NCBI RefSeq assembly: GCF_023109105.1
Contig: NZ_JALDTZ010000004.1
Location: 53,992-117,991, forward strand
Direction of reading: 5' to 3'
DNA length: 64,000 nucleotides
Source: Streptococcus mitis
Lineage (GTDB): Bacteria > Bacillota > Bacilli > Lactobacillales > Streptococcaceae
The notes beneath the pieces were generated by a model. It was not told the origin of the DNA. It worked only from the letters and a program-made list of their open reading frames with translations, and did no database searches. Position numbers and translations under genes: made by a program. Positions 32,327 to 43,023 of this stretch are shown here, in pieces. Positions within the stretch are counted from its first letter, which is position 1, and each line of letters starts with the position of its first letter.

Positions 32327-33811
32327 CTATTGTCCTCCTGTAGCTAGTTGCATAACTTTTTCTTGTGTAGCTTCTCGACGTGTTAATTCCCCACTAATTC
32401 TACCTTCATGCATGACCATAATGCGATCACTGACTCCAATCACTTCTGGTAAATCTGAAGAGACCATAATAATCGGTACACCTCGTTCAGCTAATTCATT
32501 CATTAATTGGTAAATTTCACGCTTAGCTCCAACATCTACCCCACGAGTTGGCTCATCTAAAATCAGTACTTTTGGTGCAATACCTATCCATTTTGCTAAA
32601 ACTACTTTCTGTTGATTACCACCAGAAAGTGTCCCAACTTCCTTATCTGGATAACCTGATTTAATTTGTAACCTATCAATTAAGCGTTGTACAAATATAC
32701 CACTTGTTTTATTATCGAAAATGCCATTTTTAACAAAATCACGAGTACTAGGTAAAGTCATATTATCTTTAATAGAAAAATCTAAAATCAATCCCTCATC
32801 TTTACGATCTTCTGTTAAGAAACCAATTCCATGCTTAATTGCTTCAAAAGGATTTTTAATTATCAGTTGTTCTCCGTTTATTATAATTTGACCAGATTTT
32901 AAAGAATCAATTCCAAAAATTGCTCGCATTATTTCAGTACGACCAGCACCCATCAAACCTGAAAAACCAAGAATTTCCCCTTGACGTACATAGAAAGAAA
33001 CATCCGTAAAAGAGTCACCAGAAAGATTCTTAGCTTGAAAAACAATATTCCCAATCTCAGCCTTTTTTTCTGGATAATAATCTTCTAATTCACGACCTAC
33101 CATCTTTTGAACTAATTCATCTGCATTAGTTAACTTCGTTTTCTTGGTATCAATTACAAACCCATCTCTCATAACAGTTATAAGATCTGTGATCTTAAAG
33201 ATTTCTTCCATGCGATGTGAAATATACACAATACCTACACCATCAGATTTTAATCCTTCTATCACTTTGAAAAGTGTTTCAGTTTCACGGTCAGTTAAAG
33301 CTGCTGTAGGTTCATCCATAATTAACAACGAAACTTCTGATAATAAACATTTTGCTATTTCTATCATTTGTTGTTGTCCGACTGATAATTGACCAATAAT
33401 CGCATCGAGAGGAATAGAGATATTAAGACGTTTAAATGCTTCTTTAGCTTTCTTTTCCATACTAGCTTTATCTAGAAAGCCAATCGAATTTTTAATTTCT
33501 CTTCCTAAAAAAAGATTATCAAGTACAGTCATATCTGGCCAAGTATTCATTTCTTGATGGATAAAACTCACTCCAAACCGTTCTGCCTCTTGAGGATTAG
33601 AAAATGTTTTTTCTTTTCCATCAATAAAAATAGTTCCTGAAGTAGCTGGAAAAAGTCCAGTTAAAATATTCATTAAGGTTGATTTGCCTGCGCCATTCTC
33701 CCCCATTAAAGCATGAACTTCTCCTGAATTAAGAACCAAATCAATACTTTCTAAAACACGATTATTCCCAAAAGATTTTGAAATGTTCTTCATTTCAATT
33801 TTCATAGGCAA
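32327..33811 (-). CDS. rbsA: ribose ABC transporter ATPase, two-domain
   Basis: The protein has 494 residues with two nucleotide-binding domains. The first has Walker A GENGAGKST and signature LSVGQQQMIEIAK; the second has signature LSGGNQQKVVLAKW and Walker B KVLILDEPTRGVDVG. As in other sugar importers of this class, the second domain's Walker A is degenerate (GLMGAGRTEI). It energises ribose import. Confidence 0.96.
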   Translation of the reverse strand: MPMKIEMKNISKSFGNNRVLESIDLVLNSGEVHALMGENGAGKSTLMNILTGLFPATSGTIFIDGKEKTFSNPQEAERFGVSFIHQEMNTWPDMTVLDNLFLGREIKNSIGFLDKASMEKKAKEAFKRLNISIPLDAIIGQLSVGQQQMIEIAKCLLSEVSLLIMDEPTAALTDRETETLFKVIEGLKSDGVGIVYISHRMEEIFKITDLITVMRDGFVIDTKKTKLTNADELVQKMVGRELEDYYPEKKAEIGNIVFQAKNLSGDSFTDVSFYVRQGEILGFSGLMGAGRTEIMRAIFGIDSLKSGQIIINGEQLIIKNPFEAIKHGIGFLTEDRKDEGLILDFSIKDNMTLPSTRDFVKNGIFDNKTSGIFVQRLIDRLQIKSGYPDKEVGTLSGGNQQKVVLAKWIGIAPKVLILDEPTRGVDVGAKREIYQLMNELAERGVPIIMVSSDLPEVIGVSDRIMVMHEGRISGELTRREATQEKVMQLATGGQ

Positions 33812-33818
33812 CCCCCTT

Positions 33819-34217
33819 CTAAATAATAACTCCTGATTGCAAGATTATATTCGAATATGGTGTATCTTCCCCAGTGCGAATAACTGCCTTAACTTTAGTA
33901 TTCATAGCTTTCAATTCTTCATGACTAATATATTCAATAATTATATTCGATCCTAAAAGATCTAGAACTGCTTGCCACTGTTCTTTGTTTTTTTCCTTAA
34001 TTTCTTCTGCTAAGAAAATTTTTTCGATAAGTACATGATCTGAATATTCTTTTAAAACTTCTAAAAAACTTGGACTACCTTTTCTTAATGCTAAATCAAT
34101 TTTATCAACACCATTTGGAACTGGCAATCCTAAATCTCCGATACAAACCAAATCCATATGACCTAAATCATCAGCTAGTTTCGCTATATTACTATTTAAA
34201 ATCCCATATTTCTTCAT
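33819..34217 (-). CDS. rbsD: D-ribose pyranase
   Basis: The protein has 132 residues starting MKKYGILNSNIAKLADDLGH, with the family motif CIGDLGLPVPNGVDKIDLAL and the C-terminal TGEDTPYSNIILQSGVI. It interconverts pyranose and furanose forms of ribose so that RbsK can act. It overlaps the rbsK 3' end by 26 bases. Confidence 0.95.
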   Translation of the reverse strand: MKKYGILNSNIAKLADDLGHMDLVCIGDLGLPVPNGVDKIDLALRKGSPSFLEVLKEYSDHVLIEKIFLAEEIKEKNKEQWQAVLDLLGSNIIIEYISHEELKAMNTKVKAVIRTGEDTPYSNIILQSGVII

Positions 34218-35103
34218 ATCCTGAATGCTCCTTTATTTCTTTCAAACTCGGCATACCTCCTTGCGCTCCAAATCTTTGAACAGAAAGATGTGAAGCAATC
34301 GTTGCAAAGGACAATGCAACATCCATCTCTTTTCCTTTTGAGATAGCATAAGCAAAAGCACCATTAAACGTATCTCCTGCTCCTGTAGTATCAACTACTT
34401 CTGCTTTTATAGCAGGAATTTTCTTAACTGCTGTCCCATCATAATAAATAGAACCTTCAACTCCTAATGTCACAATCATTTTATTAGGATAAATTTTAAT
34501 AATTTCTTCTAATTTCTTATCTGGAAAAAGCTCTGAACATTCGTGCTCGTTAGGAGTAATAAAATCACAAAAAGGAATCATCTCTTTGTCTGTTTCTCTA
34601 GCTGGTGCAGGATTGTAAAGAACCTTAACTTGATTTTCTTGGCAAAATTTAGCTATAGATAAGTTGGCTTCATGTGGTATTTCATTCTGTAATACAACAA
34701 TACTTGCATCACTAAGTAATTTCCACTCATTTTTCCAATCATTTGTTTTAACTAAATTATTAGCTCCGGGATAATAAATAATCCTATTATCACCTCCATA
34801 TAAAGTAATTTGTGCAACTCCTGAAGACTGTGGTACCGTTCCCACATATGCTGTAGAAATATCATTATTTTGCAGATTACTTAATAAATCAGCTGAAAAA
34901 ATATCTTCTCCTACGTTCCCAAATATGTAAATATTATCTTCAACACTGGATAATCTACCAATAGCTACAGCTTGATTTGCACCTTTTCCACCTGGAACTA
35001 TATTAAATGAATCGCCAAAAATCGTTTCACCTCCTTCTGGAATCCTTTTTGTTCTCATAACTAAGTCCATTGAAATGCTTCCAACAACAACAATTTTACT
35101 CAT
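34192..35103 (-). CDS. rbsK: ribokinase
   Basis: The protein has 303 residues. PfkB-family motifs: an N-terminal GGKGANQAVAIGRLS and a C-terminal DTTGAGDTFNGAFAYAIS with the catalytic Asp. It makes ribose 5-phosphate, which Prs can use. ATG at 35103, 4-base overlap with the rbsR stop. Confidence 0.95.
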   Translation of the reverse strand: MSKIVVVGSISMDLVMRTKRIPEGGETIFGDSFNIVPGGKGANQAVAIGRLSSVEDNIYIFGNVGEDIFSADLLSNLQNNDISTAYVGTVPQSSGVAQITLYGGDNRIIYYPGANNLVKTNDWKNEWKLLSDASIVVLQNEIPHEANLSIAKFCQENQVKVLYNPAPARETDKEMIPFCDFITPNEHECSELFPDKKLEEIIKIYPNKMIVTLGVEGSIYYDGTAVKKIPAIKAEVVDTTGAGDTFNGAFAYAISKGKEMDVALSFATIASHLSVQRFGAQGGMPSLKEIKEHSGYEEIWDFK

Positions 35104-36080
35104 TTCTTTCTCCTTAATGTATTTCTTTCTATGTACCTAACAGGGAGTTTAATTTTAGCTTCATCTATAGAGAACTTATTTGCCATATTATAGATTAGCT
35201 TTGCAGCCTGTTCTCCCATTTTATATGATGATTGGTGGATAGTTGATAAAGAAGGATAAATAAATTGACTAAGTACAATATCATCATAACCAATGATTTG
35301 AATATCATCTGGAATTTTTTTCCCAATTGCTAAAATTTCATGAATATAAGCTATCGCATGAATATCAGAAGGTGCTATAATACTATCAATATTTGGATTT
35401 CTTTTTAGATTCTCTTTAGCTTCTTTTTGAATTTTTTCAAAGTCAAAAGTTTCACTTTCTTCAATACAAATTTCTAAATTTTTATTCCTCAAATAGTTTA
35501 AACTTGCTTCAAATCGTTCCACAATATTCTCAGCTTTATCATCTAAAACTTTGATGATCATAACCTGCTCAGCGCCAGCATTCCAAATTGCTTTAGCAGC
35601 CAAACGTCCACCCAACTGATTATCAGAAAAAACACCATAGCCTGTATCTTTACTAATCCGGTCAACCACAACAACAGGTAATGTTAGATTTGGAAATTCC
35701 TTTGTAAAGTCAAGGGTTGTTATAATACCAGCTGCATTTGTTTTTAACAAAAGGTTTATATATTCTTCTAACGAATCATGATCTGAAATAGTACCAACCA
35801 TAATCCTATAACCTTTATCTTTCAAATATGATTCGGCTCCTCGAACCAATCTTGGGAAGAACGGATTAGAAATATCTGGCAATAAGAGTCCTACCATTTG
35901 ATTTTTTTTAGTTTTTAAAGATTGTGCTAATACATTTGGTGTGTAATTTAATTTCTTGATAGCATTTTTTATCTTTTCTCTCGCATCATCTCCGACATAG
36001 CCTTTTTTCGAAATATATCTTGAAACTGTTGACTTTGATACTCCAGCTTCTTCAGCAACCTGTTTTATTGTAGTCATCAC
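35100..36080 (-). CDS. rbsR: ribose operon repressor, LacI family
   Basis: The protein has 326 residues. The LacI-type helix-turn-helix is at 3-25 (TIKQVAEEAGVSKSTVSRYI), followed by a sugar-binding core (VGLLLPDISNPFFPRLVRGA). It is the first gene of its own operon. An inverted repeat just before it (36097-36107) is the likely operator. Confidence 0.95.
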   Translation of the reverse strand: MMTTIKQVAEEAGVSKSTVSRYISKKGYVGDDAREKIKNAIKKLNYTPNVLAQSLKTKKNQMVGLLLPDISNPFFPRLVRGAESYLKDKGYRIMVGTISDHDSLEEYINLLLKTNAAGIITTLDFTKEFPNLTLPVVVVDRISKDTGYGVFSDNQLGGRLAAKAIWNAGAEQVMIIKVLDDKAENIVERFEASLNYLRNKNLEICIEESETFDFEKIQKEAKENLKRNPNIDSIIAPSDIHAIAYIHEILAIGKKIPDDIQIIGYDDIVLSQFIYPSLSTIHQSSYKMGEQAAKLIYNMANKFSIDEAKIKLPVRYIERNTLRRKK

Positions 36081-36096
36081 TCCTCCTTTTTATTGT

Positions 36097-36145
36097 GGAA
36101 CCGTTCCCTTATTTATATAGTAAGCGTTTTCTTTTGTTTTGTCAA
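36097..36145 (-). promoter_or_regulatory. rbs operon promoter, RbsR operator and cre-like site
   Basis: On the minus strand TTGACA (36145-36140), 17 bases, TACTAT (36122-36117). The spacer contains AGAAAACGCTTA, close to the CcpA cre consensus, so glucose repression is likely. GGAACCGTTCC (36097-36107) is a palindrome just after the start, placed for RbsR repression. Confidence 0.7.
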
Positions 36146-36218
36146 TACTTTTTTAGAAATATTTTAAATTTATTTCAGAGTACACATGTTTTTACTAATC
36201 TCCTATTACTATTAGATA

Positions 36219-36426
36219 CGAAACACAACAAGACCTCCACTATATCGAGGAGGCCTTAGATCAGCTAGGTTATTTAGTAAAAGACTAGAAGATTTTCTTC
36301 GCCCAGCCATCTTCTGTACGGTGGCGGTAGAAAAATTCAGATTTGTCAGGAGCTTCCATCATCTCCATCAATGGTAACATATCATAGGCCAGATCCAAGT
36401 TTGGAATCTGGTCTTTTTGAATCCAA
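36219..36426. repeat. right 208-bp direct repeat flanking the ribose island
   Basis: It contains a detached niaR 3' fragment (36219-36288, ending at the same TAG) and the 3' end of intact mutX. It is nearly identical to 30028-30235. Confidence 0.9.
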
Positions 36427-36752
36427 GAAACTTCTCCTTCATCTGAAGAGCGAAGGGTACCAGAGAACTCAGTTGCCTTATAACAAAAGACAATATAGCG
36501 CCCACCTGTATCTAGTGGCCAATTTTTAATGCCGACAAGTTGAGGATTTTGGATAGTCAACCCTGTTTCTTCATAGATTTCACGAATGACAGACTCTGCG
36601 AAAGATTCGCCATTTTCTACATGGCCTCCTGGAAAGGCATAACCAGACCAGCGATTGGTTTCAGGAGAGCGATACTGCATAACCACGCGCTGGGTTTCGA
36701 GATCTTCAATCAAACAAATATTTGTTAAAATCGTTAATTGGGAACGGGACAT
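36285..36752 (-). CDS. mutX: MutT/Nudix hydrolase, 8-oxo-dGTP diphosphatase type
   Basis: The protein has 155 residues. The Nudix box lies at about 42-64: GGHVENGESFAESVIREIYE followed by ETGL, all key residues present. It cleanses oxidised dGTP from the nucleotide pool (family function; pneumococcal MutX is the model). The ATG follows AAAGGAG. Its 3' end lies in the right repeat, and a truncated second copy remains at 30094-30235. Confidence 0.93.
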   Translation of the reverse strand: MSRSQLTILTNICLIEDLETQRVVMQYRSPETNRWSGYAFPGGHVENGESFAESVIREIYEETGLTIQNPQLVGIKNWPLDTGGRYIVFCYKATEFSGTLRSSDEGEVSWIQKDQIPNLDLAYDMLPLMEMMEAPDKSEFFYRHRTEDGWAKKIF

Positions 36753-36774
36753 ATTTTCTCCTTTAAGTACTATT

Positions 36775-38763
36775 CTAATCCAACGCCTTGACTTCCAACA
36801 TCATATCCCGAATCTGGGCTGCAAGTTCAAAATCAAGCACTTCAACGGCTTCTTGCATTTGTTTTTCGAGTTTCTTGACTAGTTCTTTGCGCTCTTGTTT
36901 GTTGAGGCTATTGATGTCAACTTCCTTGTCTTCTTCCTTAGCAACTGCCTTGGTCACAGCAATCAGGTCACGGATTTCTTTCTTGATGGTTTGTGGAACG
37001 ATACCATGTTCTTCATTATAGGCCATCTGGATTTTCCGACGGCGAGCAGTTTCATCGATGGCACGTTGCATAGACTGGGTAACCGTGTCCGCATACATGA
37101 TGACATGGCCTTCGCTATTACGGGCGGCACGTCCAATGGTCTGGATAAGTCCACGTTCGTTACGAAGGAAACCTTCCTTGTCAGCATCGAGAATAGCTAC
37201 AAGGCTCACTTCAGGAACGTCAATCCCTTCACGAAGGAGGTTGATTCCAACCAAGACGTCAAAGACACCCAAGCGTAGGTCACGAATGATCTCCGTCCTC
37301 TCCAAGGTCTTGATATCCGAGTGCATGTACTTGACCTTGATGCCCATTTCCTTGAAGTAGTCGGTCAAGTCTTCTGCCATTTTCTTGGTCAAGGTAGTGA
37401 TAAAGGTTCGCTCGTTCTTTTCAACACGGGCATTGATTTCACCTAAGAGATCATCAATCTGTCCCATAGTCGGACGGACTTCTACCTCTGGATCCAATAG
37501 TCCTGTTGGACGAATGATTTGCTCAATCACTGTCTCAGTCTGTTCATTTTCATAGTCACCAGGTGTCGCTGAAACGTAAACAATCTGATGTACATGACTT
37601 TCAAACTCCTCACGACGGAGAGGACGATTGTCCAAGGCTGACGGCAAACGGAAACCATAATTAACCAGCATTTCTTTACGCGAACGGTCTCCATTATACA
37701 TACCTTTTATTTGTCCCATAGTCATGTGACTCTCGTCAATCATAATCAAGAAATCATCTGGGAAGAAATCGAGAAGCGTGTAAGGAGGCTCACCCTCACT
37801 CCGTCCATCCATGTGACGTGAATAGTTCTCAACCCCATTGGTATAGCCCATCTCACGGAGCATTTCGATATCATACTCTGTCCTCTGTTTCAAACGTTGA
37901 GCTTCAAGCAGTTTGCCTTCCTTCTCAAAGATAGCTAACTGCTCCTCCAACTCGGCCTGAATCTTGGCAATGGCAACTTCCATGTGGTCATCATTGGTCA
38001 CAAAGTGAGTCGCAGGGAAAATCGCTAAATGATCCACTTCTCCCAATACCTGACCAGTCAGGGCCTCAACCTCACGAATACGGTCAATTTCGTCTCCAAA
38101 AAATTCTACTCGAAAAGCGTGTTCATCACGGGAAGCTGGGAAAATCTCTACCACATCCCCACGAACGCGAAATCTTCCCCGTTGGAAATCAATATCATTA
38201 CGTTCAAACTGAATATCGACCAAGTCATTCAAGAGTTTATCACGAGAAATCTCTAGACCAGGACGGAGACTAACGACACTATCAGCGTATTCCTTGGGCG
38301 AACCCAAACCATAGATACAAGAGACTGAGGCCACGACAATAACATCATTACGCTCCAAAAGAGCCGAAGTCGCTGAGTGACGAAGCTTGTCAATCTCGTC
38401 ATTGACAGAGCTATCCTTTTCAATATAGGTATCACTAGAAGGGACATAGGCCTCAGGTTGGTAATAATCATAGTAAGATACGAAGTACTCAACAGCATTT
38501 TCAGGGAAAAATTCCTTAAATTCTCCATAGAGCTGTCCTGCCAGAGTCTTATTGTGGGCGATGACCAGTGTTGGTTTATTAACTTTGGAAATGACCTGAC
38601 TCATGGTATAGGTCTTCCCTGTTCCAGTCGCCCCCATCAGAATCTGAGCTTTTTCTCCACCCTCGATATTATCAACCAACTGCTCGATAGCTTGTGGTTG
38701 ATCTCCTGATGGTTGATATTTTGATACTAGTTTAAATTGATTATCTGTAATGCGATTGATCAT
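36775..38763 (-). CDS. uvrB: excinuclease ABC subunit B
   Basis: The protein has 662 residues, standard size. Walker A is in [18 protein letters not shown]; the beta-hairpin region is [20 protein letters not shown]; helicase motif VI is [18 protein letters not shown]; the C-terminal UVR motif ([20 protein letters not shown]) binds UvrC. Damage recognition in nucleotide excision repair. GAGAGG precedes the ATG. Confidence 0.98.
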   Translation of the reverse strand: MINRITDNQFKLVSKYQPSGDQPQAIEQLVDNIEGGEKAQILMGATGTGKTYTMSQVISKVNKPTLVIAHNKTLAGQLYGEFKEFFPENAVEYFVSYYDYYQPEAYVPSSDTYIEKDSSVNDEIDKLRHSATSALLERNDVIVVASVSCIYGLGSPKEYADSVVSLRPGLEISRDKLLNDLVDIQFERNDIDFQRGRFRVRGDVVEIFPASRDEHAFRVEFFGDEIDRIREVEALTGQVLGEVDHLAIFPATHFVTNDDHMEVAIAKIQAELEEQLAIFEKEGKLLEAQRLKQRTEYDIEMLREMGYTNGVENYSRHMDGRSEGEPPYTLLDFFPDDFLIMIDESHMTMGQIKGMYNGDRSRKEMLVNYGFRLPSALDNRPLRREEFESHVHQIVYVSATPGDYENEQTETVIEQIIRPTGLLDPEVEVRPTMGQIDDLLGEINARVEKNERTFITTLTKKMAEDLTDYFKEMGIKVKYMHSDIKTLERTEIIRDLRLGVFDVLVGINLLREGIDVPEVSLVAILDADKEGFLRNERGLIQTIGRAARNSEGHVIMYADTVTQSMQRAIDETARRRKIQMAYNEEHGIVPQTIKKEIRDLIAVTKAVAKEEDKEVDINSLNKQERKELVKKLEKQMQEAVEVLDFELAAQIRDMMLEVKALD

Positions 38764-38839
38764 AATAATCCTCTCTCGATGTGCTATTCCTATTTTAGCA
38801 TACTTATAGCATTTTCACGAAGAAAAGGACGGACCGAAG

Positions 38840-39793
38840 TCACATCCTTTCATTTTCTTTCTTTAATTGATAGACGAGATAGACAATCAGTAGTAACAAG
38901 ACTAAACTTGTCATGATAGATCCTTCGAGCCCAAAAGAGCCACCTGATAGCCAGCTCTGATCGCCTTGTGGTAAAAAGGTCATCAAAGACGTTCCTGACT
39001 GCTGACCACTAACTAAAATCCCAAAGAGATTTCCCTGAGCAAAATTCCAAGCCCCATGAATACCTGCAACACCCCAAACTGTATCGGTTTTTAGAAGGTA
39101 AAGAGCCATGGCAACTCCGAATAAGAAGAGATTTACTAGAGATAGTGGTGTTAGACCAGAATTGCCCATATGAAGCAGGGTAAAGAATAGGCTAGATATA
39201 AGAACAGCAAGTTTGAGATTGGTTCTTGAAGCCAATTGAGGAAGGAGCCAAGCACGGGCCACCACTTCTTCTGTTGTCCCCTGTAAAATCCAAAATGGAA
39301 TGGTAAAAATGACAAAGATAAACGAATAAGGATTCAAGTGAATGGACTCCAAACGATATTGCCCCACGGCCACTAAACCTAACAAGGTCAGAAAAAAAAG
39401 TGCCAGGCCTAGGCCAAATCCTTTAACAAGATTGCTGAGGAAATTTTCTTTATAAAATCCTAAAGTTCTTATAGGTCTTTTCTCAACTTTTCTAGTCCAT
39501 CTGAACACAGTGTTGAGAACGAACCCAAAGGCCAGCAATTCTAAAATTAAACGAAAATCACTTGTTTTATCCGTCAAGCTCTGCTGCAAGGTCTGCAAGT
39601 AGGTAGCAAAATCTTGACCAGCCTCTCCAAAATTTCTAGCAAGTCCGATGAGAGCTAACAAACTAATACCATATAAAGTAAAAGCCACAAACTCTCCTAT
39701 AAAGACAAAAACAAAGGCTAACAAGGGGCTTGTGTAAATGTTTAGCTGCATTTGAGAAGCTTGGAAGTCTTTAAATATTCTTTTGTCTTTCAT
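38840..39793 (-). CDS. CPBP-family intramembrane metalloprotease (Abi)
   Basis: The protein has 317 residues with about eight membrane helices. The CPBP motifs are TTEEVVARAWLLP (Glu-Glu...Arg), FFTLLHMGNSGL (His) and GIHGAWNFAQG (His). In streptococci such proteins process peptides or give bacteriocin self-immunity; no peptide gene is visible next to it, so the substrate is unknown. Confidence 0.88.
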   Translation of the reverse strand: MKDKRIFKDFQASQMQLNIYTSPLLAFVFVFIGEFVAFTLYGISLLALIGLARNFGEAGQDFATYLQTLQQSLTDKTSDFRLILELLAFGFVLNTVFRWTRKVEKRPIRTLGFYKENFLSNLVKGFGLGLALFFLTLLGLVAVGQYRLESIHLNPYSFIFVIFTIPFWILQGTTEEVVARAWLLPQLASRTNLKLAVLISSLFFTLLHMGNSGLTPLSLVNLFLFGVAMALYLLKTDTVWGVAGIHGAWNFAQGNLFGILVSGQQSGTSLMTFLPQGDQSWLSGGSFGLEGSIMTSLVLLLLIVYLVYQLKKENERM

Positions 39794-39929
39794 AACTTTA
39801 TCCTCTTTTACTATATGATATACCTTTATTATAGCACTTCTGTTGTGTGATTCAAGACAAAATCAGAATTATATATGTTATATCTTCTTACATAGTTTTT
39901 GTAAAAATTTGCCTTTTTTTATTTTTTTT

Positions 39930-39957
39930 GCTATAATGGTAAAATATTCGGAAAAGG
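39930..39957 (+). promoter_or_regulatory. glnPQ promoter with CodY-like box
   Basis: TGCTATAAT (39929-39937) is an extended -10. AATATTCGGAAAAGG (39943-39957) matches the CodY consensus AATTTTCNGAAAATT with three mismatches and covers the predicted start, consistent with nutrient repression. Confidence 0.55.
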
Positions 39958-39966
39958 AGACTAAAA

Positions 39967-42132
39967 ATGAAGAAAAGATTTCTAGCATTTTTGCTAATTT
40001 TATTCCCAATTTTCTCATTAGGTATTGCGAAAGCAGAGACGATTAAGATTGTGTCTGATACCGCCTATGCACCTTTTGAGTTTAAAGATTCAGATCAAAC
40101 TTATAAAGGAATTGATGTTGACATTATCAACAAAGTCGCTGAGATTAAAGGATGGAACATTCAGATGTCCTATCCTGGATTTGATGCAGCGGTAAATGCG
40201 GTTCAAGCTGGTCAAGCTGATGCAATCATGGCTGGAATGACAAAAACTACAGAACGTGAAAAAGTTTTCACTATGTCTGATACTTACTATGATACAAAAG
40301 TTGTCATTGCAACTACAAAGTCACACAAGATTAGTCAGTATGACCAATTAAAAGGTAAAACTGTTGGTGTTAAAAACGGAACTGCTGCTCAACGTTTTCT
40401 TGAAACAATCAAAGATAAATACGGCTTTACTATTAAAACATTTGACACTAGTGATTTGATGAACAACAGCTTGAGTGCTGGTGCCATCGATGCCATGATG
40501 GATGACAAACCTGTTATCGAGTATGCCATTAACCAAGGGCAAGACCTTCATATTGAAATGGATGGTGAAGCTGTAGGTAGCTTTGCTTTCGGTGTGAAAA
40601 AAGGTAGCAAATACGAGCACCTAGTTACTGAATTTAACCAAGCCTTGGCTGAAATGAAAAAAGATGGTAGTCTTGATAAAATCATCAAGAAATGGACTGC
40701 TTCATCATCTTCAGCAGTGCCAACTACAACTACTCTAGCAGGATTAAAAGCCATTCCTGTTAAAGCTAAATACATCATTGCCAGTGATTCTTCTTTTGCA
40801 CCTTTTGTTTTCCAAAATTCAAGCAACCAATTTACTGGTATTGATATGGAATTGATTAAGGCAATCGCTAAAGACCAAGGTTTCGAAATTGAAATCACCA
40901 ACCCTGGTTTTGATGCCGCTATCAGTGCTGTTCAAGCTGGACAAGCTGATGGTATCATTGCTGGTATGTCTGTCACAGATGCTCGTAAGGCAACTTTTGA
41001 CTTCTCAGAATCCTACTACACTGCCAATACTATCCTTGGTGTCAAAGAATCAAGCAATATTGCTTCTTATGAAGATTTAAAAGGAAAGACGGTCGGTGTT
41101 AAAAACGGAACTGCTTCTCAAACCTTCCTAACAGAAAATCAAAGCAAATACGGTTACAAAATCAAAACCTTCGCTGATGGTTCTTCAATGTATGACAGTT
41201 TAAATACTGGTGCCATTGATGCCGTTATGGATGATGAACCTGTTCTCAAATATTCTATCAGCCAAGGGCAAAAATTGAAAACTCCAATCGCTGGAACTCC
41301 AATCGGTGAAACAGCCTTTGCCGTTAAAAAAGGAGCAAATCCAGAATTGATTGAAATGTTCAATAACGGACTTGCAAACCTTAAAGCAAACGGTGAATTC
41401 CAAAAGATTCTTGATAAATACCTAGCTAGCGAATCTTCATCTGCTTCAACAAGCACCGTTGATGAGACAACTATCTGGGGCTTGCTCCAAAACAACTACA
41501 AACAACTCCTTAGCGGGCTTGGTATCACTCTTGCTCTAGCTCTTATCTCATTTGCTATTGCCATTGTTATCGGGATTATCTTCGGTATGTTTAGCGTTAG
41601 CCCCTACAAATCTCTTCGTGTGATCTCTGAGATTTTCGTTGACATTATCCGTGGTATTCCATTGATGATTCTTGCAGCCTTCATCTTCTGGGGAATTCCA
41701 AACTTCATCGAATCTATCACAGGTCAACAAAGTCCAATTAACGACTTTGTAGCTGGGACTATTGCCCTCTCACTCAATGCAGCAGCTTATATCGCTGAAA
41801 TCGTTCGTGGTGGTATTCAGGCTGTTCCAGTTGGTCAAATGGAAGCCAGCCGAAGCCTAGGTATTTCATATGGAAAAACCATGCGTAAGATTGTCTTGCC
41901 ACAAGCAACTAAGCTCATGCTTCCAAACTTTGTCAACCAATTTGTTATTGCTTTGAAAGATACAACGATCGTATCTGCTATCGGTTTGGTTGAACTCTTC
42001 CAAACTGGTAAGATCATCATTGCCCGTAACTACCAAAGTTTCAAGATGTATGCAATCCTTGCTATCTTCTATCTTGTAATTATCACACTTTTGACTAGAC
42101 TAGCGAAACGCTTAGAAAAGAGGATTCGTTAA
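39967..42132 (+). CDS. glnP: amino acid ABC transporter: two binding domains fused to permease
   Basis: The protein has 721 residues. Signal peptide 1-23 ([19 protein letters not shown]); two tandem SBP_bac_3 domains at about 24-250 and 262-490, each with a [16 protein letters not shown] start and [11 protein letters not shown]; then a permease domain with about five helices and the ATPase contact loop [20 protein letters not shown]. This is the layout of lactococcal GlnP, which takes up glutamine, glutamate or asparagine. It overlaps the ATPase start by one base. Confidence 0.93.
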   Translation: MKKRFLAFLLILFPIFSLGIAKAETIKIVSDTAYAPFEFKDSDQTYKGIDVDIINKVAEIKGWNIQMSYPGFDAAVNAVQAGQADAIMAGMTKTTEREKVFTMSDTYYDTKVVIATTKSHKISQYDQLKGKTVGVKNGTAAQRFLETIKDKYGFTIKTFDTSDLMNNSLSAGAIDAMMDDKPVIEYAINQGQDLHIEMDGEAVGSFAFGVKKGSKYEHLVTEFNQALAEMKKDGSLDKIIKKWTASSSSAVPTTTTLAGLKAIPVKAKYIIASDSSFAPFVFQNSSNQFTGIDMELIKAIAKDQGFEIEITNPGFDAAISAVQAGQADGIIAGMSVTDARKATFDFSESYYTANTILGVKESSNIASYEDLKGKTVGVKNGTASQTFLTENQSKYGYKIKTFADGSSMYDSLNTGAIDAVMDDEPVLKYSISQGQKLKTPIAGTPIGETAFAVKKGANPELIEMFNNGLANLKANGEFQKILDKYLASESSSASTSTVDETTIWGLLQNNYKQLLSGLGITLALALISFAIAIVIGIIFGMFSVSPYKSLRVISEIFVDIIRGIPLMILAAFIFWGIPNFIESITGQQSPINDFVAGTIALSLNAAAYIAEIVRGGIQAVPVGQMEASRSLGISYGKTMRKIVLPQATKLMLPNFVNQFVIALKDTTIVSAIGLVELFQTGKIIIARNYQSFKMYAILAIFYLVIITLLTRLAKRLEKRIR

Positions 42133-42872
42133 TGGCAAAATTAAAAATTGATGTAAATGATTTACATAAGTATTATGGAAAAAATGAGGTTTTAAAAGGA
42201 ATCACGACTAAATTCTATGAAGGAGATGTTGTTTGTATCATTGGTCCTTCAGGTTCTGGTAAATCGACCTTCCTCCGTAGCCTTAATCTTCTAGAAGAAG
42301 TTACTAGCGGACATATCACTGTGAACGGCTATGACTTAACTGAAAAAACTACCAACGTTGACCACGTCCGTGAAAATATCGGGATGGTGTTCCAACACTT
42401 CAACCTCTTCCCTCATATGTCTGTATTGGACAACATTACCTTTGCTCCTATTGAGCACAAGTTGATGACTAAGGAAGAAGCTGAGAAATTGGGAATGGAG
42501 TTGCTTGATAAGGTTGGCCTAGCAGATAAAGCTAATGCCAACCCAGATAGCCTATCAGGTGGTCAAAAACAACGTGTGGCCATCGCTCGTGGACTAGCAA
42601 TGAATCCAGACATCATGCTCTTTGATGAACCAACTTCAGCCCTTGACCCTGAGATGGTTGGAGACGTACTAAACGTTATGAAGGAACTGGCTGAGCAAGG
42701 TATGACCATGATTATCGTAACCCATGAGATGGGATTTGCCCGTCAGGTTGCTAACCGCGTTATCTTTACTGCAGATGGTGAATTCCTTGAAGATGGAACA
42801 CCTGACCAAATCTTTGACAACCCACAACACCCACGTCTGAAAGAGTTCTTGGACAAGGTCTTAAACGTCTAA
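42132..42872 (+). CDS. glnQ: amino acid ABC transporter ATPase
   Basis: The protein has 246 residues. Walker [10 protein letters not shown], signature [16 protein letters not shown], Walker [18 protein letters not shown]. It powers the fused GlnP protein encoded just before it. Confidence 0.96.
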   Translation: MAKLKIDVNDLHKYYGKNEVLKGITTKFYEGDVVCIIGPSGSGKSTFLRSLNLLEEVTSGHITVNGYDLTEKTTNVDHVRENIGMVFQHFNLFPHMSVLDNITFAPIEHKLMTKEEAEKLGMELLDKVGLADKANANPDSLSGGQKQRVAIARGLAMNPDIMLFDEPTSALDPEMVGDVLNVMKELAEQGMTMIIVTHEMGFARQVANRVIFTADGEFLEDGTPDQIFDNPQHPRLKEFLDKVLNV

Positions 42873-42879
42873 TACTCAA

Positions 42880-42908
42880 ACTGTAAGGATTTCCTTGCAG
42901 TTTTTTTC
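42880..42908 (+). terminator. terminator after glnPQ
   Basis: AACTGTAAGG-ATTT-CCTTGCAGTT followed by TTTTT. Confidence 0.8.
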
Positions 42909-43023
42909 TATCTCGTATTGGATTTTTTGATTTTTCGGAAAATTATGTTAGAATTAAGTTTATGAAATGAGATTTCCTCATACCTAGTAAGACTAGGAAT
43001 AAAAATAGAAATTAGGTAGCTAG

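Noticed and set aside
36219..36288. Independent niaR pseudogene
   Set aside because: It is only the terminal 70 bp and is part of the 208-bp direct repeat, so it is better described as an insertion-made duplication.
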